DNA of 64,000 nt from Nautilus pompilius (lineage: Eukaryota > Mollusca > Cephalopoda > Nautilida > Nautilidae): contig JACATO010002450.1 in NCBI GenBank assembly GCA_018389105.1, positions 1,558,501 through 1,622,500 on the forward strand, given 5' to 3'. Below the pieces are notes generated by a model that ran no database searches, was not told where the DNA came from, and saw only the letters and a program-made list of their open reading frames with translations. Below, one piece after another: positions 37,701-49,985 of the stretch (its first letter is position 1; each line of letters begins with the position of its first letter). The position numbers were made by a program, and so were the translations under genes.

Positions 37701-40289
37701 CTATGAAGATGCACTATTTGTGTCCGTATTATGTTTGTCCCTTGCAGCCCTGTTGCCATCTCTGTCCCGCCCTCCAGTCAGCCATTTGGCTACTGACTTC
37801 TCGACGTCACGCTTACTGCACTCAGCTGTCTGTGCATATCTTTTAATAGCACCTTTAAAATAAAATCAAAATAAGAGTAAGATATTACTGTAACATATCA
37901 TAAAATCATGATGCATTTAATAGATACTAAAATCAAATGCAAAATTGATCTGCTTTGAATTATGTGTTTTTATATGTCAATTACTTTAACCTAATGATTT
38001 GAAGTTAATTCTGTGTTAACCTTACGGTAGATTACATCAAAGAGCCTAGTTGCTCCGAAAGCTTTTTTGCCATGTCGTCCATGGAGACTGAACAGCAGCG
38101 ACAGCTGGTTTGTCATTACAAACCCCATTATTCTTTTCACCGTCTCATCTAGGAATCTCCCACCCAAATCTCCAAGATAGCACACCTTAAAATAGGAACA
38201 AAATGCATGTTCACTCTACACCACAATGATTAGCTGAGGCTATATAAAATTTGAAATTATAAAAGTAAAAAGGTGCACACCATTTAACTTTGATAAAATT
38301 GAACATCAGAAAGGAATAAAAGTAAGTACCATTACTAGCACGGAAATATCACTGAATCAACTTATTATATTCAACTTGTGTACAATGTACAAACATTATA
38401 CAATGAAAACCATGAACAAAACATTGCAAGGAAGCTTCAATATATGCTTAAACCCAACCCAATCAAAAGAAAATAGCTTAAGTGAATTATTTAGAGGGAT
38501 TTGTACATCAGGATGTTTCATAGTTTAGCACTAGCATAGCAGCTTTAAAACAGCAAACTCATTAAGATTGTTTAGTTATATCAGATCCAAAAATGACTTA
38601 CTAAAACTATGTGAACAATATGTACCAACAGAGAAAATGTATAATTACAATGTACTGACCAATCCACTTTGGTAAGCTGGATCAATCAGCTTTTCTTCAT
38701 TGGCATTGAAGTCTACCAAGGCTTTAAGGGGAAATGTACCTTCCTCTGGCAAATTGGGTATCGCAGGAACTGACTTGGTTTGTCTAACCAAATTCTGGAG
38801 CGCACTAGAATGGATCTTTTGTGTCTCTTTTATTTCTTCCAAGAGTCATGGTCCACATGCGATACATTTTTTCCATGCCTATAACAACAATTAAAGATAA
38901 ATCAATTAACAGTTTTAAAATGAAAACTTCATGGAAAGGATACTGTAATTATTTGACTAAATTATTTTTTTGTTATGTACCTGCTTGGTGCGTGTTCTGT
39001 GAGGAGGAGGAGGGAGAAAGCATCTTTTGAGTCTCAGACTCTCCTGTAAATAAGCAGAAACACCAATCCAATTAACAGTACATCTGGAAATTAATGGAGG
39101 GTGTAAAACAGTATTTAAATAGTTAACTAGAACTGTTATTTCAGGTATAGATAACACAATTGTACATATTATAAAGTATAATTATCGTGAACAATAATTT
39201 ACCCCTTGGATGAGAAAGAAGTCTGGAAGTTTTAGGGGTGTCATCTACAGATGATATCGGGCAGGAACCTTAAAAAAAACACAAGATAAAATAAGTATTA
39301 CAATGACTGAGCAATAAGTAAGTTCTTGCCGATAAAATCTAGTTTTACATGTAGTAGGCACAACCAAGACACGTGTTAGTGGCAGTTACACGTGAGATGA
39401 ACTGGGGTAGCATCTCACTGATAGAATGGTCATATTGATACCTTATTACAAAAGCAAGACATTACTGTCAACGATAATTTTCTCTATTTCAAATGCACAG
39501 AACCACACATACCTCCAGCAACCTGTGGTGACTGCATAGGGTTGTCTGCTTTGGACATAACAGGAACGGCTGTTTGCACAAGTAAATAAGACAGTGAACG
39601 TTACACATGCATTCAAATTCACATTTTAAAATTTATTTTATCAAAACGATAGTGCTATTTTTGTGAAAACAAACACTAACCACTTGTCAGGAACATGGGT
39701 GGTTTTGGCAAAAAGTGAAGTCATTTTCACACTCCTCGGACTCTGATGGTGAAAACCTTCTGTTCCTGATCTTCCTGTAGGTGATAATGAATATAGTTGT
39801 AAATGCAATACACGGGAAAACATAACTAGTGAAGCATATGCATTGATATATATATATATATATGTAAAAAGAATAAGATAAAAAAAACATTGGTACCTCC
39901 TTTTTTATGATGGGAGGTGTTCCGGGTCAGTCTGAAGGTCAGACTGGTCCTCAGCCATATGCAGCTTTTCTTGTGCCGTGCATAAGTAGCTTAAGAATGA
40001 AAATAAGTTCATATTATTAATTAATTGCATGATTTTTCTTGACAATGGACCAAATATGAAGTTTATGCAAAGATAAATTTCAAATATGAGACTCACCAGC
40101 TTTTCCTAGGGTCCTTACATCAAATTTCTTCCATGACTCACTAGGCGGCTTCTCCTCTTTTGCCTGTTTGGCTGCCCTAGAGGAGCCAGGCCAGAAGCAC
40201 TGGTCCTCTTCCTCTCTGGTAAACCAGTTTCATGGAATAATGGCTACTGTCAATGAAGCCAGAAATTTCACGACTGCAAATGGCAACAT
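37701..40289 (-). pseudogene. Nine-exon DUF4806 accessory gene of the CACTA element
   Basis: Minus strand. Nine exons with GT-AG boundaries: 40289-40097, 39989-39897, 39774-39681, 39569-39513, 39268-39203, 39043-38981, 38878-38660, 38185-38021, 37852-37701. The start FAVVKFLA and the FWPG...WKKFDVRTLGKA block match the N-terminal half of DUF4806 proteins, followed by EKLHMAEDQSDLQTD. A coiled Ser/Pro-rich middle leads to the DUF4806 core: LGDLGGRFLDETVKRIMGFV, MTNQLS, GRHGKKAFGATRLFDVIYR, with the end in EKSVAKWLTGGRDRDG. Function unknown; association with Tnp2-type transposases suggests an accessory DNA- or protein-binding role (inference). Damage: TGA at 40230-40232, a one-base loss near 39975, a TAA near 39905 and a probable shift near 38840. 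Confidence 0.75.
39843..39861. repeat. (AT)n microsatellite
   Basis: A pure TA run in the second intron of the DUF4806 gene. Confidence 0.9.
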
Positions 40290-40956
40290 GTTCAGGTACT
40301 GAGTTCGGAAAGGCAAGAATGAAAGAGCCTGATTATCCAATAAATCTCAATGTGACAACCTCATCAGTATAATAATATCAGATTATACAAGAACAGAACA
40401 CTGAGGCATATACACAGAACAGTCACATCAGACATTCAGCAACAATGGAGAGAGGCAACATATGCATACCAACAGGTAATTAATTAATTAAAGACTATAC
40501 CATCAACCATAGAAGAATAATGAAAGGTAACAAGAAAATCAACATTAACAATTTAAGACAGAACTTCAGTGAAGCTGAGGAACAGCTAATATTTGTCACT
40601 AAATGGCAATAAGACATATTTCAGCAACAAGTCTGCAATTGGGCAAACATATAGCCTATTAGAAAGACAGCGCAACTGCTGAACACCTCAAGCACATAGA
40701 ATCAAGTGGTTTCTTATAAAAAGGATCATTTTCAGTGAAGTGATCATATACCACAAATGTTTCGCCTGACTGAGAAAGCAGTGTCTTTCACAATTGCAAC
40801 TTTGTCCCTGATCTTAAAACATTTTGTTCCCTCTATAGCATGAAACAAAACACTTCTTCCCATGATAGTTCTTAAACTGATGACAAGCTGAATACTCATG
40901 AGGAAGGGGCTCACTTAAATGAATTTTTCTGTGTGGATTTAAATTCGTCTTGTTTT

Positions 40957-42581
40957 TCAAGTGCCATGTTCAGCAAGCTTTTGTTTCTCAGCAATACACT
41001 TTACAATTTGGGCAACAGGATTTTGGGGTCTTCTGACTATACTTTTAAGTTTACCTAGGAAACTTTCATAGGGGAAACATGACACTGAATCCAAGGGACC
41101 AAACCGTCTGGCATCTTGAACCAAATGAATAACACTATGTACATTGTATATAAGTGTGTCCTTGCCATAAATGTCAGCAAATTTTTTAACAAAAGCCTCC
41201 AAAAGTTCCTCTGCATAATCACAATGTTCATTGCACAGACGAGGACTCAATAAGAAAGTTATTGAAACAGACAGACACAAAAAATTTATATACATCTGAT
41301 GAGGCAAAATACCAAACAAAGGCACAGGGCCAGTATAAAGCTCAAATTGTCCCAACTTTGTTGCTTTCCAGCATTTGGCTTCGAATAAACTACGGGGTTT
41401 TCTGGCAAACTCTCATGGAAGCAAATTTTTCGTTCCAGTCAATCAATCAGAAATAGCTTTGACTGACTTTGCTGGTAATTGACATCCTAAAATACCATTA
41501 CTCCAAAGGAAAATCATCCTCCGAACTAAGCCTAGACAAATGAGATGCATGTAGTCAAGGACAGATTGAGAAACACAGTCAACTCCAATTTCAGTTAGTG
41601 GTGACACTTTGTGGTGATGATCTTCATCCCTCATTTCATTGAAGGACACATCAGTTCTCGATGATGCATTAAATTCTGGAAAAAGCGTCTTTCCATTTAT
41701 ATGCAATCCCTCCTGTGTGCATCGCTCACAACCATTGTACCCACTATGCCCTTTACTACACTTAAGGAATGCTCTTGCCGGGGCATCACAAATAAATGCA
41801 TCTAGAACAATATTGAAATTCTTATGTTTGTACACAAAATCAGTTTGTTTAAACATCTTAATGTCAGAAATGAAGTCACTCAAAAACTCTTCCACAAACA
41901 AAGGCTTTCTAGGTCCACAGAAAACACCAATTACAAATGGCACAGAGTCAGGCACCTCTTTAATACTACCTTAAATAGGCCACAAATTCGTGGATGAGCT
42001 CTTAAACAATGGAAGACCATCAACATTAACATGAAGAGTTAAATCAGAATGGGACTCGAGGTCAGACGAATACCTAATAAGATGTGACTGCAGGGAATTT
42101 TCAATGCCAAAATGATAGTATGAACCGCCACCAGCCATCTCTTTTATAGCTGACACTCTAGGAGTGCTGAGCAGAGTCCTTGGGTCTTTTGGTACATCAA
42201 TATTAAACAATCTGAGAATTTCCAACAATGAAGACACAAGTCTCTCTCTGATAGTGTTATTATCATAACATTCTTCATCAGAAGTTCACTGTCTGCAGTT
42301 TCAGAATTTTCACCAATGTAATCGAAAAAATTAGCTGCTTCTGTGGGTTCATCACACCTCTCTTCCATAGCCACAAATGGAGGAACCATGATATTATTTA
42401 TGTCAGATGATGCTTCAACTACTTCTTCAAGATCAACATTAGAACAATTGCCTTCTGCATTTTGAAATAAACCATCTGACTGCAACTGCACTTCCTGATC
42501 CACAGTCTGTAGGTACAGCTGTATTCGGGCTTTAATTTTCCTACGCCTGCTTCTTTCGCCGTACAATTTAAAATCACCCAT
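40957..42581 (-). pseudogene. Tnp2/DUF4218-type CACTA transposase, broken
   Basis: Minus strand. It starts MGDFKLYGERSRRR at 42581 and has an acidic N-terminal region, then a frame change near 42230 into SLLEILRLFNIDVPKD. The remainder stays in one frame to 40957. Recognisable blocks: HVNVDGLPLFKSS (Asp-containing), PFVIGVFCGPRKP, a zinc-like KGHSGYNGCERC (about 41740), DYMHLICLGLVRRM (about 41540), and the DUF4218-like end with EHCDYAEELL, YNVHSVIHL and FPYESFLGKLK. This matches animal proteins annotated as transposon tnp2-like. In-frame stops lie at 41971-41973 (TAA), 41443-41445 (TGA) and 41413-41415 (TGA). It would catalyse excision and insertion of the element. Confidence 0.75.
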
Positions 42582-43021
42582 GGATATCTAGAAAAACACA
42601 GGAATCAAAAGGCACTTTGTAATAACAGTGCTGGATGCCGCCAGATGAATTGTTTAACAAATTTTGTCACTTATGCTAATTTTATAACCAAATTCACTTC
42701 CTTAATGATAATAATAACAAAAGGTTACGTGAACAACGCTGTAGAGGACTAACTGAACTGATCTTTACAAAACAACAACAGCTGAGACATCACTTCAGAA
42801 CAAGTGACTAAAAACTGCAGACCGTGTAACTTGTAGTTGTTACCTGCAAACCAACAAAGCAATGATTAGTTTATGGAACTAAAATCAACAGAATTATTTG
42901 ATAATCTTGTTTTTGATTACTAGAATTGCATACGAAACAAACCTGAAACGCTGGTACGAGAAGACGCGTCCGAAGCAATAACAATAAGGATTGAACCACG
43001 TGCGCGATTCTCGCGATACCT

Positions 43022-43072
43022 TGCGAATGTGGGCAGCCCATCTGGGTCCCACATGGGGCGTTATCCCTTCTT
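43022..43072. repeat. Right subterminal repeat block of CACTA element
   Basis: GAATGTGGGCAGCCCATCTG followed by GGTCCCACATGGGG. The reverse complement aligns with the left block at about 37018-37052, with a few mismatches. Confidence 0.5.
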
Positions 43073-43089
43073 AGTAGGTTAAATGTAAC

Positions 43090-44800
43090 TTCTATTAAAA
43101 CTAGAAAAGTCAAGTACTTAACAGTATCTTTGTCGTTGACAATTTCTTCCACCAAGTAAGCTTACCTCTTTGTGAGTGTAAGTCAGTAAAGTGGTATTTT
43201 GGGAGTGTACCCTTTAAAATGATTCAGCATTTTAATATTTGTGACTATTCTTGTAGCCCTGTTGTTATTTATATAAAACGATTCTGCTTATCCCTTCCAG
43301 CGACTGCTGCAGTAGTGGAAATTCTGCTATATGTTATCTCGGCGTAATTCACCAACTCAACCAGCGCAAGTTTTTGCTGCTCGATTTTTATTTCTATTAT
43401 TTTCCCATCGCTGCGGGCTGCCTGGTTAATTTAGAGAGATGTCATTCGCCATTCCTTGTGTTCACATATCCGTCACATGCTGACTGTAGGCGCTTTGTCC
43501 ACGGCGTCGTACCTGAGAAAACAGACTACTTTATTTTTTTTTCTTTTCTTTTATCGCTAGCTTTAAGAAAAACAAAAAAATAGATAGATAGATCCGGGTA
43601 TTTCTAAGAAAACCTTTGTTCAGTCGTTTGAAATAACTGATGTCAAGAACAGAAAGAAGAAAGTCACGGATTCTCGCTTTGCGTCGCCAGGTCAGGTAAA
43701 TCGTTCAGCAGTCATCTCGCCCCGCTGACCTACATACGTCGCTAGCATCTGAGTATATTATTAGGACAGCGCTCATCTCTGAAATATACTTGTGAACAAA
43801 ATATATTAACAGGAACTTAGCAGCTGAATATTATCGATTTTAGATCGAGTCGTGTGGACGGGGAAACGAACCAATAAAAGCTTTAAAGCAGTTGAAAGCT
43901 GTTATTCTTAAAGATTGGAATTCAACTTCTGCTCAGGATTACAGAAGAAGATGAAGTCCAGGATCACTTATGGGGTATAGCGGATCTCCCAAACAAGAAT
44001 AATAGTTTTTTTACCTTCTGATTCCATAGTTTTAACAGGACATTGTTGCTATACGAATATTATAATTTAATTAGAAATTAAAGTCTTCAGGCAGTGTTAT
44101 TAGTTTTTTACTCGCGTGCAAATCGTCCCGTCGACATTAAACGTCAGACTCAACGAAATGTCTTAAAGAGGCTTGAGAAACCTAAAAGCACCTTAAAGAT
44201 ACATATCGATACGAATACGATACCATGATATTACTATAAGTCGTGCCTGTTAGCTTAAGCACTAAGGAAAAGGTTACAAAAGAGCGCCACATTAACTCCA
44301 ATTCAGTGCCTTTAATAAACACCGCCCAAAGTGGTTGCATTGAAAAAAATGTCTCAATGAAAATATTTGGATACATCCGTTACCAGGTGTAAAGAGCCCT
44401 TTTGTTTTCATGGCTTTCATCACTGTACACTTGTCATGTGGTATTTATTTCCTTTCCGAGAGCCTTAATATTCACTACACTACAATGATATCACTGCCTA
44501 TACCAGGAGTTCTAAACACTTTTCGCTCCACGCGCCCACTCTCAATGGAGACTCGGTAATTTTTGCAAGAAGATTGCGACTGAGAGCAAACTATTTACGG
44601 AGCAGGCCTTTGCTTTACCAAAAGGTTTGAAGAAACTAATGCATATTTTGGTCCCTTAAATAAATGCTTCTTTTTTTTCTAATACATGTACTGTCAAAAA
44701 GACAAGATATAACAACACTAAAACCTTTATTAAGGATCATCACAAATTTTATTCTCTCTTTAAGTCAGACTATTTCATCCACTGAGTATGTTGTTCAACA
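43090..44800. other. Intergenic, no gene recognised
   Basis: Short frames only. A brief GATA repeat lies near 43582. No domain recognised. Confidence 0.4.
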
Positions 44801-44807
44801 CATAATG

Positions 44808-46593
44808 CTACAACTTCATCTTAGTCAAATGCCAGAACTGCTGCTGCTTATCAGCAACCAACGGATCAATTGTAGGCGACGTCTTTGAAAGAGTTATATG
44901 CATATCATACTGAACTTTCAGTTTGTTCCTCGCTTTGGTCTTCATTGCGAAAAACACACAAAATCCCGACTCGCAAGAGCAAGTTGTGACAAATGGGACT
45001 AGAACTTTGTAGGCTCGTTTTATCAAAATGGGATCTGCCTTCCCAAGTTTGTAACAGAATCGATTCAGTTCCACTGATTCAAAATCAACACGAGGTTTCT
45101 GATTATTGCGCAAATTAAGAAGCTCATCTTTTGCCTGATGGTCATCACTGATTTGTTCGAGAGAGAGGGTGAATAACAGGCTCCCTACCCACATGTCAGC
45201 TACCTAGCAAATCTCGAAATATCCTTCAAAGTGACTTTTAAAGTTTCCAGGTGCATAATAATACTTTTACGAATTCCTGGTCCTGCTGGATGTCCTGGGT
45301 TAGAAGCAATTTCTTTGAAGAAAGGAAAATTGGAAAAGTTACCAGAACTTAATCTTCTTTCCCAAAGAAACATATGATCTTGAAATGATTTGAGTTTTTC
45401 TTCGGCTTCCAAAAGTGTTACTCCTCTACCTTGTAGTGAAATGTTCAAAGAATCAACATTTTGAACACATCTACATGGCATGTCAGTGAAACTGTAAAGT
45501 TCGGAGTCGTGGGTTTCTCAAGAAAATAAGGTCGTTTTTCACGCAGAAAAATCTCAATAAAATTCCACAGTTTGTAAACCGTTTTCAAAATGTTTCCCCT
45601 TGAAGGCCAGCATACTTCCATGTGAAACAAAAGGATTGTGTGTTCAGACCCAACCACTTCACACAGCTTTAAATGCATGATGATTCGCTGCTCTTGATCA
45701 GATCAAGTTGACTACTGGATGACAGTACACTTCTTTCAAACAAGTAGGAAGAGTACTTTGATGCCAGCACATGTCAATAAAGAATGCAGCGACTGGAGAC
45801 CATATTTGTATTTATATGTTTAACAAGAGTTGCGAAGCCTGAATTTTTTCCTAACATAGCAGATGCACCATCAGTACAGAAAGAACCCACAAGCTCCAAG
45901 GAAAAGAGTAATCGAAAAATGTTTTCATCATTTCCATTATATCTACTGTTTTCTTGTTTTTTTTCAGTGACTCACAACAGAAATTCTTCCTTGATGTCAT
46001 TCTCGTACACATGTCGAGAAAAAACAAGTTGAGTGTAATCCATCCAACTGCAAGCTGATTTTTGCTGGACTTGCCTTAATCTGCACTGTAACCAGATCTC
46101 AAATGTCTTCTGATATTTCCTTGATTCATTCGTGAAGAACATCATTTGACAAGGATCTGTGCAATTTTTTGTTTTACATCTCTACCACACATCAGCTCGG
46201 CCATATCAATAGCGCATGGTTTTACCAGATTCTCTGCGATGGTATCCCATTTCTCTTTTTAGCAGTCCTTAATGCCACAAGATGACTTGTCTGTAGCAAT
46301 GACTTTTTCTGGCAAACAAATAATGATTGGAGTGTGTGCTTCTTGCTTCAAACCATGCTTGCTTTGTTTTGAACAAAACTAGTGTCATCAGAATTTCCAG
46401 GGTCAACAGTCTAAAGGTGATTTTTAAGTTTGGGTGGCTTCATGTATCCAATGGTGAACACCTTTGTGCAAAGGAAGCATTGTGGCTTTAGAAAACCATC
46501 TTTGTCGAGCATAAACGTAAAGCCATACTGCGCATATGCATCATTGTAACAATGCTTTGATATAATAAAATCATGGGTGAAGAAAAAAATCAA
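44808..46593 (-). pseudogene. ZBED5-like hAT transposase relic
   Basis: Minus strand. A BED-type finger begins near 46560: YGFTFMLDKDGFLKPQCFLC, then KPPKLKNHL. The middle is readable across frames: SYLVALR-like and SNDV...SEDI stretches, IKASPAKISLQLD, a TDGASAMLG-like core in a shifted frame near 45850, then LLFHMEVCWPSRGNIL (about 45620), LQGRGVTLLEAEEKL, and the C-terminal dimerisation part YKVLVPFVTTCSCESGF followed by KTKARNKLKVQ. These are the hallmarks of ZBED5/FAM200/SCAND3-type hAT proteins. At least five breaks separate the blocks. The terminal 128-codon frame ends at 44808. A dead transposon copy with no sign of a host gene. Confidence 0.8.
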
Positions 46594-46599
46594 ATCTGA

Positions 46600-47889
46600 A
46601 AAAAATTAGTAGAATTTTGAAAAAATGCAGATAATGAGAGATTTAAAAATGTTGTCAAAACAGCTTTAATGACAATGACATTACTTGTTACCAATAAATT
46701 GTTATTAGTAAAGAATTAGAATAATTAGATTTAATTATTGTTATTAAATTTTATGAATAAATTGTCCTGGGTCCCTGTAGATGAGGAGATGAAGGAAGTG
46801 GCTTGGTGAAATGGTCATACAGTAAAACTTCGATTGTGCTTCGGAAGCAACAAAACCTGTCTGGTACTCCCAACAAAAGTTATCATCAGATATGGTCACA
46901 TTTTATAAGATTGTATGTAAACAGCGTACGTAAACGTCCAGATTTAACGGATGTCTGCGAGGTTTTACTGTATTTTAAAAAAGTTAGGCTGCAACAACAT
47001 GTATCATAACACCAGCCTCTCACTTATTGTAGCCACAATAAAATTGCTAGCAGTCCTATTCCTGCAAGATCCCTTTCTTCTTTCCAATATTGAAGCTCGC
47101 AAATACACTGCTACAATTGGGTTAACATCAACATATAAAAACATGTTCTCTTATTTCTAATATCAGCTAGATGAACAAGGTCACACTTATACGATTTTAA
47201 TCCGAAACTTAAGTAAAGACACATCCACTCACTTATAAAGCATATTCAGATCATAATAAATGTAATTTTATAATAACTTACCAAAAACAGTGTAAAGGAG
47301 GAGAATACTGGTACTTCTGTGGTAATGGCGAGAGTAGTGGTTATCTTAGATGTGCTTGCATCAGGGCTGCATGTGTAGTGACCAGCTATGTACTGGCCAT
47401 TTGTAGATTCTTGCTAAAATAATAACTAACCAATGGGATTTTTGCCCGCTACTTTGGCATTAACATATTTCTTATGCAAATGATACAAAAATCCTTTTTG
47501 TGTAATTCAGCTTCAAGATTTACTTAATATTTTACTTTATTGCATGGATTTGAAATTATGAAGAGAGTTAATTGATTGACATGCATTAGTTACTATTAGC
47601 TAAGAGCACAAGTAACTATATAGTCTTTCATAGGACAGATGTCCGTCTATCACAGTTTAGCCCTTCATTGATTTTAAATCCCCGAAAAAAGTAAAATATT
47701 ACGTATCTTTTGCTGGGAAATTGAATTAGCGATTAATTAAAGTATAACCTACTCTCTTCGCTGTTCGCCTAATATACATTTATACATAACTGCTGATGGT
47801 AATCGCCATAATGTCGACACCTGTCTGTCTGTCTGGCTCATGTTACGGCCGATGATTGGTATCAAAATGGAACAGTTTCAAGTTTTAAC
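46600..47889. other. AT-rich spacer
   Basis: No gene recognised. A short (TGTC)n run lies near 47821. Confidence 0.4.
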
Positions 47890-47908
47890 TTTATTATTAT
47901 TATTATTA
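47890..47908. repeat. (TTA)n microsatellite
   Basis: About six TTA units immediately upstream of a CpG-rich block; such tracts may mark retroelement 3' tails on the opposite strand. Confidence 0.85.
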
Positions 47909-47935
47909 CAGTTGTTGGCGGGTTAACCGTTTTTC

Positions 47936-48470
47936 TCAATGCAAAAACGCATTATTTATTCTTTGTAGCTGACGTTGTCGGACAAAGGGCCGACGCTGGA
48001 TGATAACCGTAGGATGTTCGGGGAAAATTCGGCAGTTAAAGGGGAACAAAGTCGCTGCTTCGTCGAAAGTCATCATCAGGCCTTCCTTCTGCGGGGGTGG
48101 TGGCAACAGCGCGTCGTTAGTTCCCGGTCTGACGTCATCCCCGATGGCGCTGTTTCTCCGGTCGCTCTTCTGTCTGATCTGCTCTCCGCTTCCTTCACAA
48201 ACGAACCAGCGCACCAGCCGGGGGCATATAGGGCTGTACGGTGGAAGTCGTCTCCCGCTTCTCCCATTCGCAGCAGCGAAACAGCTGGCGCTGTCGACTT
48301 GCGCGAATACCCGCTTGGTCGCTGCGATCCAGAAAAGTGGCTTTATCACAGCAATGAACAGCTGCATCGAACAAATAATGGCTGCTCCTGGTTACTTGGT
48401 TGGCCATACCTGCGAGCATATGTGCATCAATATACATATATCTGTATATAGAAAGATTTCAAAAGCCTGA
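47936..48470. other. CpG-rich block with overlapping open frames
   Basis: A CpG-rich island of about 500 bases in AT-rich flanks, with open frames of 143 codons on the minus strand (48367-47936) and 158 and 156 codons on the plus strand. Long overlapping frames are expected by chance in GC-rich DNA. The minus-strand frame has a hydrophobic N-terminus and an AATAAA just before its stop, and could be a real exon. The plus-strand frames start after a possible acceptor (TTCTTTGTAG). No family recognised. It may be a CpG-island promoter, a retroelement 5' region, or an exon. Confidence 0.3.
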
Positions 48471-48639
48471 AATATCGACATATAAAAAGGGAAAAAAATT
48501 AATTAAAATATAAACAAAAAAGAGGGAAAAACAAGTATTAACATCAAAGTTGGTAACAATTATTCGAAATTAAAGCGAGTTTTATAATTAATTTCTAGCG
48601 CAGTTTTTTCTTCTGCTCTGTTTAGGTAAAAACTGATGT

Positions 48640-49964
48640 CCGAATTTGCAGCAATGAGAAAAAGAGAGAAATTTCCAAAGCTAGAATATCGCCCCCAACA
48701 AGAAAAGGTTTTTAGATCAAACATGCCTGAAAAGCAGAAGCCAGAAGTTACTTGGATCGCATTATAAATGGTGAAGGATTCCCTGAAAGTGTAATTCAGA
48801 GAACAAAAAAGAAACGGTTATTGTATTGTTGAGATTGAAGAAAATGTATTGTCTGGGAATGTACAAGAGACCTCCGTGGAGATCACATAAAGGGTCACAA
48901 CATCGAAAACCTATGCACTCGGGATATTGGATATTTTATAGCTTGTCTGAAAATTAGAAAAAAGTTTACTGATTCTGAAAAAATTACAAGAATCCACCAG
49001 ATGATTATATTTATCTCCATTCAGTCTGTTTCAAGAGAAGTAAGAATAAAAATCGATACTTAGGAAGACATCGTTCTAAAAAATATTCGTGGTGGATATA
49101 TGAAAAAAATTAAGGTTTTTTTTAATTGTAGGTACCGCATTGTCATGGTTGATAAAAACGTGGCACGAGTTTCTACTAACATCATTTTCAGAACTCTACA
49201 TTTGCTGCAATATATATCAGTAAAAGAACTCAAAATGAACTGATACAATGTGTAGATGCTATGCTCAATACCATTATTAGCAGAGTAAAAGAATCCAAAT
49301 TTTATGTAATCATGTTTGATGACAATACAGATATTTCTTATACGAGACAACTCAGCCTTTGTTTTTGGTATTTTAACAAGGATGCAAAACTTAAAGACTT
49401 TGTTGAATTTGTAGACTGTTACGAATTTAATTTTCCTACAGATGGAAATTCCAAAATTTTAGAACCAAAAAAATACTGGAAAAACTGTTAAAGAAACGCC
49501 TCAACCAATTAGGAAAAAATGTGGCTTAAATCTATACACAGTGTTGGCATTGCTACAAATGGCGGTATCGTTATGACATCTCAGCGATGTGCAGCAGTTG
49601 TTGAGATCCAAAATATCACTACTAATTCGATACACTGCAGTTATTCTAATCACGCTTTTTGTCGACAATGTACTAAAAGGTCTGAGTGTAGTCTTTATGT
49701 AAACTGCGACAGAATATTCTACTTTTATTCGCAGCTCGAAGTTTTATCATGTGGTAATATGACAGCCATGCTCATGGGAGAAATGACGCCATGGACTTAC
49801 AGCTGGAGTGAAGAATCGCATGAAGAACGGGGCTTGATTCCACTGCACGTTGTGATAAAACCGGTTTCAAAATATAAACGCGATTTAAAATATATCTGTT
49901 ACTCTTCCCTCTGGTAAATCAAGTGCAAAAAGACATTTTCCAACACTTCGACGGTTGAAGACGT
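48640..49964 (+). pseudogene. hAT transposase relic interrupted by a LINE
   Basis: Plus strand. Blocks in order: a degraded N-terminal region (48.7-49.1 kb); a DUF4371-like core from about 49261, with SRVKESKFYVIMFDDNTDIS and LSLCFWYF; AVMTSQRCAAV-like and TTNSIHCSYSNHAF around 49570-49660, corresponding to the region before the conserved C-x-H; and the dimerisation-domain signature FPTLRRLKTW at about 49936-49965. There the hAT sequence stops and the Tx1 LINE begins. The continuation expected after this motif is absent. Frames are broken in several places, so it is inactive. Confidence 0.65.
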
Positions 49965-49985
49965 GGGTAACACTTAACTTATACG

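Larger units (their letters stand above)
36930..43080 (-). mobile_element. CACTA/EnSpm-like DNA transposon with two genes
   Basis: About 6.1 kb. The element is defined by two minus-strand genes, a Tnp2/DUF4218-type transposase (42581-40957) followed by a DUF4806 accessory gene (40289-37701). They are bracketed by GGGC/GCCC-rich subterminal repeats in opposite orientation at 36966-37078 and 43022-43072. CACTA elements characteristically pair a transposase with a second protein and carry many short subterminal repeats. I did not find a clean CACT terminal motif or a 3-base target duplication, so the exact ends are uncertain; CAGTAAAGTG at about 43184-43193 is one possible outer end. A hAT-like MITE at 37153-37577 lies inside. 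Both genes are broken. Confidence 0.65.

Noticed and set aside
47821-47840. Short regular repeats that could suggest a CRISPR array
   Set aside because: These are (TGTC)n/(TTA)n microsatellites in eukaryotic DNA; there are no repeat-spacer units anywhere in the window.
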